Source of the DNA: Sphaerisporangium melleum
GTDB taxonomy: Bacteria > Actinomycetota > Actinomycetes > Streptosporangiales > Streptosporangiaceae
Reading direction: 5' to 3'
Assembly: GCF_014646695.1 (NCBI RefSeq)
Contig: NZ_BMNT01000004.1
Span: 197,127 to 261,126 of the forward strand
DNA: 64,000 nt
This document shows, one piece after another, positions 27,192-34,896 of the stretch. A program made the position numbers and the translations under genes. Below the pieces are notes generated by a model. It had not been told where the DNA came from. It searched no databases and worked only from the letters and a program-made list of their open reading frames with translations. Within the stretch, counting starts at the first letter, position 1; the number at the start of each line of letters is the position of its first letter.

Positions 27192-28055
27192 CTACGAAGG
27201 GCGCTGCGACGTACCGTACGGCAGGTGGTGCGGGGCGCCGTGCACGGACGCCAGGTACGCGAGGGCCTCGGCACTGCGGCTGCCGGGCTCCGGCGTGCCG
27301 ACGAGCAACTGCTGGCCGGGGGCGTCGCGGACGTCGAACGTCTGGTAGGTCAGCTCGATGCGTCCGGCCTCCGGGTGCACGAAGACCTTGAACAGGCGGT
27401 TGAGCCCGCTCACCTGCTGGTCCTCCCACAACGTGCGGAACTCGGGCACGGTCGTGGTGAACTCCGCCACCAGCGCCCGGATCTCCGGATCGTTCGGATA
27501 GGCGGTCGCGTTGAGGCGGAGGGCGTGGACGGTGGTCTCCACCAGAGTGGGCCACTCGGCGAACACCGTCTTCGCCTCGGGGTGCTGGAACAGCACCCGG
27601 ACCATGTTCCGCATCCGGCCGAACGGCGACAGCAGCGCCTCCGCGACGGCGTTCGCGGCCAGGACGTCGAACGACGGGCTCAGGACGTACGCCGCCGCCG
27701 CCGGGAACGAGTCCAGCAGGTGCAGGAGCGTGGGGTGGACCAGGTCCCGCGAGCTTCCCGGTGCCAGCCTGGGGTTCAGCCCGGCGAGCCGGAAGAGGTG
27801 GCCGCGCGCGTCGGCGTCGAGGCGGAGCGCCTGGCCGATCGCGTCCAGCAGCCGCGGGGACGGGTTGCGTTCCCGGCCCTGCTCCAGCCGGGCGTAGTAG
27901 TCGGCGCTCACCCCTGCCAGCACCGCGACCTCTTCACGCCGTAGTCCGGCCACCCTGCGGTCGCCTCCGCCGCGCAGCCCGACCTCGGCCGGATCCAGCC
28001 GAGCGCGGTGGGCGCGAAGGAACCGACCGAGCGGGTTGCCGGATTTGTCGGACAT
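27192..28055 (-). CDS. XRE-family regulator with MmyB-like ligand-binding domain
   Basis: The 287-residue protein has an N-terminal helix-turn-helix (GLRREEVAVLAGVSADYYARLEQGR at about residues 37-61, quoted in part). It has the long MmyB-type C-terminal domain (NPRLAPGSSRDLVHPTLLHL, then VLAANAVAEALLSPF) that in relatives binds fatty-acid-like ligands. ATG 28055 (MSDKSGNPLGRFLRAHRARL) is the family start. It is upstream of the SDR operon in the same direction and divergent from the AlkC-like gene 57 bases away. It probably regulates the SDR genes, as is common for this family. Confidence 0.9.
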   Translation of the reverse strand: MSDKSGNPLGRFLRAHRARLDPAEVGLRGGGDRRVAGLRREEVAVLAGVSADYYARLEQGRERNPSPRLLDAIGQALRLDADARGHLFRLAGLNPRLAPGSSRDLVHPTLLHLLDSFPAAAAYVLSPSFDVLAANAVAEALLSPFGRMRNMVRVLFQHPEAKTVFAEWPTLVETTVHALRLNATAYPNDPEIRALVAEFTTTVPEFRTLWEDQQVSGLNRLFKVFVHPEAGRIELTYQTFDVRDAPGQQLLVGTPEPGSRSAEALAYLASVHGAPHHLPYGTSQRPS

Positions 28056-28111
28056 GTCGTGCAGACTACCTTCGCCGGCCCAGCGGCCGGCTCGACACAT
28101 CGGGAGACCCC

Positions 28112-29236
28112 ATGCCCTTCGCCGACGAACTCATCGGCGAGCACACCGCCAAGGCGCTGCTCCACGCGATCGCCGCCGCCGCTCCCGGAGCCCCGCTCAC
28201 CGCGCTCAGCGCCGCGGTCCACGGCCTGAACGGCCTGTCCCTGCGCGAACGCAGCGACCTGCTCAGAGACGCCCTCCTGCACGACCTGCCCGGCGACTAC
28301 ACCGCCTTCGCCGCCCACATCCGGGCGGCACGGGACGGGCGGCCGCCGTTCACCGGATGGCTGATCTGGCCGGTGACCAGCGCGATCGCCACCAAGGCCG
28401 TCGCGGACGGCGGCGTCGCCGCCTTCGACGACGCGATGGCGACCCTGGCGGACCTCACCTCCCGCCTCACCGCCGAGTTCGCGATCCGCACCCTGCTCGA
28501 CCACGACCTCGACCGCGCCCTGGCCGCCGCCCTGACCTGGACCGCCTCGCCGGACGAGGACGTCCGCCGCCTGGCCTCCGAAGGCACCCGGCCGTTCCTG
28601 CCCTGGGCCAGACGGGTGCCCGGCATCCTGGCCGCGCCCCGGGCGACCCTCCCCATCATCAACGCCCTCTACCGGGACGAGAGCGAGTACGTCCGGCGAT
28701 CCGTCGCCAACCACCTGAACGACCTGAGCAGGCAGCACCCGGACATCGTGCTCGAAACCGCCACCGCCTGGCTCGCCGACCCGGACGAGAACACCCCGCG
28801 GCTGGTCAGGCACGCCCTGCGCACGCTGGTCAAGAAGGGCCATCCGGGCGCGCTCGGCCTCCTCGGCTTCACCACCACGGCGTCCATCGACGTCACCGGT
28901 CCGCTGCTGACCGCGACCGAGATCGCGTTCGGCGGAACGATCGGGTTCACCGCCACGATCACCAACACGGGCGCCGAAGCGGCCTCCCTCGCGATCGACT
29001 ACATCGTCCATCACATGAAGGCGAACGGCACGCAACGCGGCAAGACCTTCAAGCTGACCACCGCGACGCTCGCCCCCGGCGAGAAGCTGCAACTCGCCCG
29101 CGAGCACTCGTTCCGCGAGATCACCACCCGCCGCTACCACCCCGGCGCGCACGCCGTCGAACTCCAGATCAACGGCGCCCCCTCCGGCCGAGCCGACTTC
29201 ACCCTCCGCGCATCCGAGCCACCGGCACGGGCATGA
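28112..29236 (+). CDS. AlkC-like DNA alkylation-repair glycosylase with C-terminal Ig-like domain
   Basis: The 374-residue protein has HEAT-like helical repeats to about residue 260, including YVRRSVANHLNDLSRQHPDI and TPRLVRHALRTLVKKGHPGA. A beta-rich domain of about 100 residues follows (GGTIGFTATITNTGAEAA, then LAREHSFREITTRRYHPGAH). This order and length match AlkC-type enzymes, which excise N3-alkylated bases such as 3-methyladenine and 3-methylcytosine and use the Ig-like domain in the reaction. ATG 28112 has GGGAGA upstream. It is divergent from an XRE gene and stands before an unrelated hydrolase. Confidence 0.85.
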   Translation: MPFADELIGEHTAKALLHAIAAAAPGAPLTALSAAVHGLNGLSLRERSDLLRDALLHDLPGDYTAFAAHIRAARDGRPPFTGWLIWPVTSAIATKAVADGGVAAFDDAMATLADLTSRLTAEFAIRTLLDHDLDRALAAALTWTASPDEDVRRLASEGTRPFLPWARRVPGILAAPRATLPIINALYRDESEYVRRSVANHLNDLSRQHPDIVLETATAWLADPDENTPRLVRHALRTLVKKGHPGALGLLGFTTTASIDVTGPLLTATEIAFGGTIGFTATITNTGAEAASLAIDYIVHHMKANGTQRGKTFKLTTATLAPGEKLQLAREHSFREITTRRYHPGAHAVELQINGAPSGRADFTLRASEPPARA

Positions 29237-29272
29237 CAGAGCTCACTGGCAGGACATGGGAAAGGAGTCCAC

Positions 29273-29956
29273 ATGGCCACATTCGGCCTGATCCACGGCG
29301 CCGGCGACGTCGGCTGGTACTGGCACCTCGTGCAGGCGGAACTGGCTCGGCGGGGCCACGACAGCATGGCTCCTGACCTGCCCTGTGACGACGACTCGGC
29401 CGGGCTCACCGAGTACGCGGACACCCTGGTCGACGCGTTCGACGGCCGGACCGACCTGATCGTCGTCGCCCAGTCGTTCGGCGGGTTCGTCGCACCCCTG
29501 GTCTGCGACCGGCTGACCGTCCACCTGCTCGCGCTCGTCGCGCCCATGATCCCCGCCCCCGGCGAGGCACCCGCGGACTACTGGGCCAACACGGGGTACG
29601 GCGACGAGCCACGAGAGCAGTACGACGACACGATCGACCTCTTCTACCACGACGTCCCGCCCGAGCTGACCGCCGAAGCACTGAAGCGGGGACGGGACCA
29701 GTCCGAGACCCGGCTGGCGGAACCGTCGCCGCTGACGACCTGGCCCGCCGTACCCACCAAGGTCCTGCTCTGCCGGGACGACCGCCTGTTCCCCCCGGCC
29801 TACCTGCGCCGCGTCGCCGAGCAGCGCCTGGGCATCACCCCCGACGAGATCGACGGCGGGCACACTCCCGCCCTCAGCCGCCCCGCCGAACTGGCCGAAC
29901 GCCTCGCCGCCTACGCCGCCGAACAGACCCTGTCCGGCCAAGGTCACCTCGCCTGA
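29273..29956 (+). CDS. alpha/beta hydrolase
   Basis: The 227-residue alpha/beta-hydrolase has the nucleophile elbow VVAQSFGGFVAPL (Ser near residue 66). The acidic residue is in LLCRDDRLFPPAYL near 168 and the histidine is in DGGHTPALSRP near 195. The oxyanion-type start FGLIHGAGDVGWYW is near residue 4. AAAGGAG precedes ATG 29273. It is 36 bases after the AlkC-like gene and could be co-transcribed. It is convergent with cynR. The substrate is unknown. Confidence 0.88.
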   Translation: MATFGLIHGAGDVGWYWHLVQAELARRGHDSMAPDLPCDDDSAGLTEYADTLVDAFDGRTDLIVVAQSFGGFVAPLVCDRLTVHLLALVAPMIPAPGEAPADYWANTGYGDEPREQYDDTIDLFYHDVPPELTAEALKRGRDQSETRLAEPSPLTTWPAVPTKVLLCRDDRLFPPAYLRRVAEQRLGITPDEIDGGHTPALSRPAELAERLAAYAAEQTLSGQGHLA

Positions 29957-29971
29957 GCCGCCGGACCGGCT

Positions 29972-30910
29972 TCACCCTCCAGACCACTCCCTCGCGACGA
30001 GCTCATGAATGACCTGGACGAACACCCGGGTGGCCGCGCCCTGGTAAGCGCCCTCCCGTCGCAGGAGGACGACGCCGCGGGCGGGCAACGGCGGGTCGAG
30101 GGGAATGAGGCTGAGGTGCGGGTGGTCGCGGGCGATCGGGTCGGGCAGCACGGTGGCCAAGGATGTGCGCTGGACGATCTCGGTGATGGCATGGATCGAG
30201 TTGGCCTCGACCGCGATGCGCGGATGGACCCGATGGCGGGTGAAGTAGGCATCGATGTGCAGCCGGGTGGCGAAGTCGCTGCTGAGCAGGGCGAGCCGTC
30301 GTTCGTCCAGCGCCCGGACCGGTACGGGAACGTCGCGCGCCGTTCCGGGGCGGCCGGCATCGGCGGCGGGGCCGGGAGATCCGGCGTGGCGGGACCCGGC
30401 GACCAGGCTGAGCGTCTCGGTGAACAGCGGCGTCGCGGTGATGCCGGGCAGGTGGGAGCCGTCGAAGGCGATGCCGACGTCCAGGTCGTCGGCGAGCAGG
30501 GCCGACTCGATGCGGTCCTGGGTCGTCTCCACCACGGTCAGGGTGACGCCGGGATGACCGGTGTGGAACCGCGCGGTGAGCGGGCCGACGAGATAGGCGA
30601 TGAACGTGGGAGTGACGCCCAGCCGCAGGTGACCGCGGGACAGGTCCTGGACGTCGTGAACGGCGCGTTCGGCGGCGGCCAGTTCGCGTAACGCGCGCCG
30701 GGCGTGGCCGAGATAGGCCTCCCCGGCGTCGGTGAGCCGTACGGCGCGCCCCGTGCGGTCCAGCAACCGCACGCCGAGCGCGCGTTCGAGCTGCTTGATC
30801 TGCTGGGACAGGGTCGGCTGGGAGATGTGCAGGTCGTCCGCGGCCCGGGTGAAGCTGCCGTGCTCGGCGACGGCGAGCAGGTAGCGCACGTGACGCAGTT
30901 CCAGGGACAT
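29972..30910 (-). CDS. cynR: LysR-family regulator of the cyanate operon (CynR-like)
   Basis: The 312-residue LysR protein has the DNA-binding domain at residues 1-60 (MSLELRHVRYLLAVAEHGSF, then ISQPTLSQQIKQLERALG). An effector domain follows, with RLGVTPTFIAYLVGPLTARF near residue 92, as in the CynR/BenM group. ATG 30910 is the family start. It is divergent from cynT-cynS, the arrangement known from cyn operons, where CynR activates with cyanate as inducer. The symbol rests on context as well as sequence. Confidence 0.85.
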   Translation of the reverse strand: MSLELRHVRYLLAVAEHGSFTRAADDLHISQPTLSQQIKQLERALGVRLLDRTGRAVRLTDAGEAYLGHARRALRELAAAERAVHDVQDLSRGHLRLGVTPTFIAYLVGPLTARFHTGHPGVTLTVVETTQDRIESALLADDLDVGIAFDGSHLPGITATPLFTETLSLVAGSRHAGSPGPAADAGRPGTARDVPVPVRALDERRLALLSSDFATRLHIDAYFTRHRVHPRIAVEANSIHAITEIVQRTSLATVLPDPIARDHPHLSLIPLDPPLPARGVVLLRREGAYQGAATRVFVQVIHELVAREWSGG

Positions 30911-30917
30911 GCACAGA

Positions 30918-30969
30918 ACTATAGATGGTGACAATGGATCTCATGCCGAGCAACTCTTGGACACTATAG
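30918..30969. promoter_or_regulatory. repeated ACTATAG boxes between cynR and cynT
   Basis: ACTATAG occurs at 30918-30924 and again at 30963-30969, 45 bases apart. Each contains the palindrome CTATAG. They frame the divergent promoter region, and two sites four to five helical turns apart suit a LysR tetramer. A third partial copy (CCATAGTGG) follows at about 30981. Confidence 0.45.
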
Positions 30970-31096
30970 GAGCAGGTCAGCCATAGTGGACTGCACCCGC
31001 TCAGAGGGATCGACACCCGGGCGGGCACGCCATCGCCGCGATCCTCACCGGCGCGACGACCCTGTGGCGGCCGACCGCGAACCCGAGGAGTGACCC

Positions 31097-31696
31097 ATGC
31101 ATGATCTCGCCGAGGGCGTCACGCGTTTCCAGCGAGACGTCTTCCCCGCCAAGGCGGACCTGTTCGCCCGCCTGGCCACGCACCACACGCCGCACACGCT
31201 GTTCATCGGCTGCTCCGACGCCCGGGTCGTACCCGAGCTGCTCACCGGCTCCGAGCCGGGAGAACTGTTCGTCATCCGCACGGCCGGCAACCTCGTCCCC
31301 GCACCCGGGTCAGGCGCCGATGGAGTGGCGGCCAGCATCGAGTACGCCGTCGCCGCGCTGGGCGTGTCCGAGATCATCGTCTGCGGGCACTCCGCGTGCG
31401 GCGCGATGACCGCCCTGGCCCAAGGCCACGACCTCAGCGCCACTCCGCTGGTCGCCGACTGGCTCCGGCACGCGGACACCTCACCGGACCGGCTCACCAC
31501 CCCCACCGGGGACGTCGCGGCGCTGGTCCGCCAGAACGTGCTCACCCAACTGGCGAACCTGGCCACGCACCCGTCGGTCGCCCGTGCTCTCTCGGAGAAC
31601 ACCATCACCCTGCGTGGCTGGGTCTTCGACATCGGCACCGGGCGCGTCGAAGAACTCGACCCGGCCGGATCCGGAACCGTGCTCGGGACCCCCTGA
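31097..31696 (+). CDS. cynT: beta-carbonic anhydrase (CynT-like)
   Basis: The 199-residue beta-carbonic anhydrase has zinc ligands in [14 protein letters not shown] (Cys, with the Asp-Arg dyad) near residue 38 and in [13 protein letters not shown] (His and Cys) near 95. In cyanate operons this enzyme recycles the bicarbonate that cyanase needs. GAGGAG lies 6-10 bases before ATG 31097. cynS follows 119 bases later in the same direction, and cynR is divergent. Confidence 0.95.
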   Translation: MHDLAEGVTRFQRDVFPAKADLFARLATHHTPHTLFIGCSDARVVPELLTGSEPGELFVIRTAGNLVPAPGSGADGVAASIEYAVAALGVSEIIVCGHSACGAMTALAQGHDLSATPLVADWLRHADTSPDRLTTPTGDVAALVRQNVLTQLANLATHPSVARALSENTITLRGWVFDIGTGRVEELDPAGSGTVLGTP

Positions 31697-31815
31697 TCCA
31701 GACCATTCATTTGACCCGGCTCCGGTTTCCCGGCCCGCGTCCGGGATCACCACAGAACCATCGGCCCCGAACTCCCACGTACCAGTGCCAAGAGCAACGA
31801 AAGGACGTACCGATC

Positions 31816-32286
31816 ATGGTGCACGCCCAGTTCACCCCCGCCGGCCGTGAAGCGCTGGCCGCGGCGGCCGTTGAGGCCAAGACCCGCAGAAACCTCACCT
31901 GGCAGCAGATCGCCGACGCCTCCGGCCTGTCGGTCGCCTACACCACCGCCGCCGTCCTCGGCCAGCACCCTCTGCCCGAGGAGTCCGCCAGGGCCGTCGC
32001 CGCGCTGCTGGGCCTGGACGAGGACGCGGCGACGCTGCTGCAGACCATCCCGATCCGCGGCTCGATCCCCGGCGGCATCCCGACCGACCCCACGATCTAC
32101 CGCTTCTACGAGATGATCCAGGTCTACGGCACCACGCTCAAGGCCCTGATCCACGAGCAGTTCGGCGACGGCATCATCAGCGCCATCAACTTCAAGTTGG
32201 ACGTGAAGAAGGTCGCCGACCCCGAAGGCGGCGAGCGCGCCGTCATCACCCTGGACGGCAAGTACCTGCCGACCAAGCCCTTCTGA
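31816..32286 (+). CDS. cynS: cyanate hydratase (cyanase)
   Basis: Cyanase converts cyanate and bicarbonate to ammonia and carbon dioxide. The 156-residue protein has the usual N-terminal helical domain ([20 protein letters not shown]). The C-terminal catalytic domain holds Arg, Glu and Ser of the active site in [11 protein letters not shown] and [13 protein letters not shown]. Length and motifs are standard. AAAGGA lies upstream of ATG 31816. It is the last gene of the cyn operon and converges on the DUF397 cluster. It detoxifies cyanate and yields nitrogen. Confidence 0.97.
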   Translation: MVHAQFTPAGREALAAAAVEAKTRRNLTWQQIADASGLSVAYTTAAVLGQHPLPEESARAVAALLGLDEDAATLLQTIPIRGSIPGGIPTDPTIYRFYEMIQVYGTTLKALIHEQFGDGIISAINFKLDVKKVADPEGGERAVITLDGKYLPTKPF

Positions 32287-32320
32287 CTCCCGTCCCGATC
32301 ACCCGCCCGGGGTCAGGCGG

Positions 32321-32524
32321 TCAGCACGCCTTCACGTGGTCCAGAAAAGCGACCCACTCCGCCGCCCCGACGACCACCACCGCCCGAGCAGCATCCTTGC
32401 TGTCCCGCACCCCGTACCGCCCACGAGCAAGACGAGCAACCTCGACACAGTTGCTTCCGTCACTCCCTGAGAAGGAGGACTTGCGCCACTGCCCACTAGC
32501 GCGCTCCGCGTCGTCTTTCTCCAT
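32321..32524 (-). CDS. DUF397 protein
   Basis: The 67-residue protein has the full DUF397 signature: WRKSSFSGSDGSNCVEVAR and YGVRDSKD, then AAEWVAFLDHVK. Small DUF397 proteins are encoded next to XRE-DUF5753 regulators in streptomycete-like bacteria (WhiJ/BldB-type systems), where they are thought to modulate the partner regulator. It lies 9 bases downstream of a close paralogue, as the last gene of the XRE operon. Confidence 0.93.
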   Translation of the reverse strand: MEKDDAERASGQWRKSSFSGSDGSNCVEVARLARGRYGVRDSKDAARAVVVVGAAEWVAFLDHVKAC

Positions 32525-32533
32525 GTGTGGCCC

Positions 32534-32737
32534 CTACTGTGCCTTCACCTGGTTGAGGAACACAGCCCACTCAGTCGGACCGACAACCAGCGCCTCCCGA
32601 CCAAGATCTTTGCTATCGCGGACCCCGTGCCGACCACCTGAGAAACGAGCCACCTCGACACAGTTACTTCCGTCGTGTCCCGAGAAGCTCGACTTACGCC
32701 AACGGGCATTGGCAAGATCCTCGATCAGGTCGTCCAT
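32534..32737 (-). CDS. DUF397 protein (paralogue)
   Basis: This is another 67-residue DUF397 protein: RWRKSSFSGHDGSNCVEVAR, HGVRDSKD and PTEWAVFLNQVK. ATG 32737 (MDDLIEDLANA) has AAGGCGG upstream and overlaps the end of the XRE gene by 13 bases, so translation is coupled. The two tandem copies look like a recent duplication. Confidence 0.93.
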   Translation of the reverse strand: MDDLIEDLANARWRKSSFSGHDGSNCVEVARFSGGRHGVRDSKDLGREALVVGPTEWAVFLNQVKAQ

Positions 32738-33561
32738 CTCGTTACCGCCTTCTTGATAGTTGCGAGCGATTCGAGCCGGGGCAAGGCATCTGCCCGGATT
32801 ATGTCGTACAAGAACATCAGGTCTCGCACTTCCTCCGATCGGTCGCATACTCGATCTTCTTTGCTCTGAGAATCGATGTAGGCCGCGGGTGGCGCGCCTT
32901 TGGGCATGTCCGCCACAACAAAGCCGCCCAGCAAGCCAACCACGCTGCGAGAGCTATGGGGAAGCACCTGCAGGGATATATGACGGTTTACTCCCATCTG
33001 AACGAGGTGATCGAACTGATCACGCATGATGTGATCGGCAGCGACGGATCGATAGAGAATGCCCTCGTCGATGATGATCCACAACATCGGCGGAAGCGAA
33101 CGTTCGAGAATGGCCTGTCGGTCCATTCGGGCTTGCACTTGCTCCTCTGCCTCCTCACTGGTGATGCCTGGCATGCGACTGAGGACGGCTCGGGCGTAGT
33201 CCTCGGTCTGGAGGAGGCCGGGGATCATGAGGGGTTCCCACATCCGCAGGGCCTCGGCTTCGCGTTCGTAGTCGAGCCAGGGGCGGAACCAGTGGGGGAG
33301 CTGGGCGGCGGCGCGGTTGAGGCGGTCGAGGAACCCGGTGAGCGTGCTGCCGAGGCCGAGCACCTCGTCCACCCGCTGCGCCAGGTCCATCGTGGGCGAT
33401 CGGTGGCCGTTCTCGATCATGCTGAGCTGGCTGATCGAGAGATGGACGGCATCGCAGAGCCGACGCTGGGTGAACCCAGCGGAAAGTCGGAATTTGCGTA
33501 GTTCCGTACCGAACTGGATACGTGCAGATATGGACGGATCCGGTTCCAGGGGGATGGTCAT
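32725..33561 (-). CDS. XRE regulator with DUF5753 domain (WhiJ-like)
   Basis: The 278-residue protein has a helix-turn-helix near residues 18-70 (LSAGFTQRRLCDAVHLSISQ) and a DUF5753 effector domain after it. That domain has WEPLMIPGLLQTEDYARAVL near residue 108 and QVLPHSSRSVVGLLGGFVVA near 205. ATG 33561 has AAAGGAG 7 bases upstream. It is the first gene of the operon with two DUF397 genes. It is divergent from an ATP-binding protein gene, the same partner set found in WhiJ/AbaA-like developmental clusters. Its targets are not known. Confidence 0.93.
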   Translation of the reverse strand: MTIPLEPDPSISARIQFGTELRKFRLSAGFTQRRLCDAVHLSISQLSMIENGHRSPTMDLAQRVDEVLGLGSTLTGFLDRLNRAAAQLPHWFRPWLDYEREAEALRMWEPLMIPGLLQTEDYARAVLSRMPGITSEEAEEQVQARMDRQAILERSLPPMLWIIIDEGILYRSVAADHIMRDQFDHLVQMGVNRHISLQVLPHSSRSVVGLLGGFVVADMPKGAPPAAYIDSQSKEDRVCDRSEEVRDLMFLYDIIRADALPRLESLATIKKAVTRWTT

Positions 33562-33613
33562 CACCGGTCTCCTTTCCGGCCGCATGCCGATGCGTCCCGG
33601 CCATCATGCTGCG

Positions 33614-33666
33614 GGTTCGCACGCCATAGCCAGCGGGTTCACCTGATTGTGAACTCAATGCGAACC
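33614..33666. promoter_or_regulatory. nested inverted repeats, candidate operator of the WhiJ-like cluster
   Basis: GGTTCGCA (33614-33621) is matched by TGCGAACC (33659-33666). Between them GTTCAC-CTGATT-GTGAAC (33637-33654) is a second perfect inverted repeat. GCGGGTTC also occurs twice directly. The cluster lies about 55 bases upstream of the XRE gene, in the gap shared with the divergent ATPase gene. Confidence 0.5.
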
Positions 33667-33797
33667 ACGAATCGCCATTACCGCTTCCGATTGTTTGCCA
33701 CCGTGTGAGGGCCGCGACAACGTCAAGCCGGCGACCCGGCCGATACGGCCGGATGAAACAGGAATTCCGTCGGAACCCACCGGTGAAAGGCCCGCCA

Positions 33798-34295
33798 ATG
33801 ACGCCGGACGTACTGAAAGAGCTTCGTCTGCCGAGCAGTCCAGAATCCGCCTCGCGCGCCCGCGCCGCCGTCCGCGACTGGCTCGGTGCGGATCATCCGG
33901 CCTACGAGCCGGTGCGCCTGGCCGTCTCCGAACTGGTCACGAACGCCGTCCGCCACGCCGCCGGCCCGCACCGAAGCCACGAGGACTCCCAGAACGGCCA
34001 CGGCGACCGCCTCCGGCCCCTGGTCCTTCGGCTGGCGGTCGACGAGGATCGGCTCCGGGTCGAGGTGACGGACACAGGCCCGTCCACCACGCGTCCCCGG
34101 ATCAGGCCGGAGCAGGCGTTGATCCTGGCCGAGCGCGTCCAGGTGGAGCCGTCGTTCCTTCTCGGCGAAGGCGGCCGTGGCCTGGCCATCGTCGACATGC
34201 TCTCGAAGGGGAACTGGGGCTTTCATCCCAACCCCGAAGGCCCAGGCCGCACTGTCTGGTGTGAGATAACCACCGGGCCGGCGTCCGCGTCGTGA
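33798..34295 (+). CDS. ATP-binding protein of the anti-sigma/histidine-kinase type (HATPase_c_2)
   Basis: The 165-residue protein has the GHKL fold of RsbW-like anti-sigma kinases. The N-box is VRLAVSELVTNAVRHAAG near residue 40, the G1 box is LRVEVTDTGPS near 88 and the G2 box is GEGGRGLAIVDMLS near 125. ATG 33798 has GAAAGG 7 bases upstream; earlier in-frame ATGs lack homology. It is divergent from the XRE-DUF397 operon. Such proteins accompany WhiJ-like clusters in streptomycetes. The partner is unknown. Confidence 0.88.
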   Translation: MTPDVLKELRLPSSPESASRARAAVRDWLGADHPAYEPVRLAVSELVTNAVRHAAGPHRSHEDSQNGHGDRLRPLVLRLAVDEDRLRVEVTDTGPSTTRPRIRPEQALILAERVQVEPSFLLGEGGRGLAIVDMLSKGNWGFHPNPEGPGRTVWCEITTGPASAS

Positions 34296-34409
34296 ACGCC
34301 GGCGCGAGGGCGCCGTCAGTGAATGATCCATTCGGCGCTCGCCCGGACGTCGGCGGGTTCGGTTATGACCGGCGTCCGCGAAAAAATCTGCGAACCGGCC
34401 GGACGGCGA

Positions 34410-34436
34410 TGTCGAGAACCCGCGACCGGCCCCGTC
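34410..34436 (+). promoter_or_regulatory. candidate ECF42-type promoter
   Basis: TGTCGA (34410-34415), 17 bases, then CGTC (34433-34436). As I recall, ECF42 sigma factors recognise TGTCGA at -35 with a short CG-containing -10 box, and they often control their own DGPF-sigma operon. The element lies about 50 bases upstream of the DGPF gene, the right place for such self-control. Confidence 0.45.
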
Positions 34437-34448
34437 CCCGAGGTGAAC

Positions 34449-34466
34449 GTGACCAGAATGGGTCAC
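34449..34466. promoter_or_regulatory. inverted repeat near the DGPF operon start
   Basis: GTGACC-AGAATG-GGTCAC is a perfect inverted repeat 22 bases upstream of ATG 34489, probably around the transcription start. It could be an operator or form a leader hairpin. Confidence 0.4.
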
Positions 34467-34488
34467 CTCAGCACCTAGGAGAAGCACG

Positions 34489-34896
34489 ATGGCCAAGTAC
34501 TTGCTGCTGAAGCACTACCGCGGCGCTCCGGCGGCGGTCAACGACGTGCCCATGGACAAGTGGACGCCGGAGGAGATCTCGGCACACGTGCAGTACATGC
34601 GCGACTTCGCGGCCCGGCTGGAGGAGACCGGCGAGTTCGTCGACGCTCAGGCGCTCGCCCCCGAGGGGACGTTCGTCCGGCACGACGGCGAGGGGCGCCC
34701 GCCGGTGACCGACGGCCCGTTCGCCGAGACCAAGGATCTCATCGCCGGCTGGATGGTGATCGACGTCGACACCTACGAGCGCGCCGTCGAACTGGCCGGG
34801 GAACTGTCGGCCGCCCCCGGGGCGGGCGGGGACCCGATCCACGAGTGGCTCGAAGTGCGCCCGTTCCTGACCGAGCCGCCCACCATCACGGAGTGA
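34489..34896 (+). CDS. DGPF-domain (YCII-related) protein
   Basis: The 135-residue protein has the signature VTDGPFAETKDLIAGWMVID near residue 73 and an MKYLLL-like start (MAKYLLLKHYRG). DGPF proteins are the regular genomic partners of ECF42 sigma factors; their biochemical role is unclear. AGGAG lies 7 bases before ATG 34489. The stop overlaps the sigma-factor start (GTGA). Confidence 0.92.
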   Translation: MAKYLLLKHYRGAPAAVNDVPMDKWTPEEISAHVQYMRDFAARLEETGEFVDAQALAPEGTFVRHDGEGRPPVTDGPFAETKDLIAGWMVIDVDTYERAVELAGELSAAPGAGGDPIHEWLEVRPFLTEPPTITE

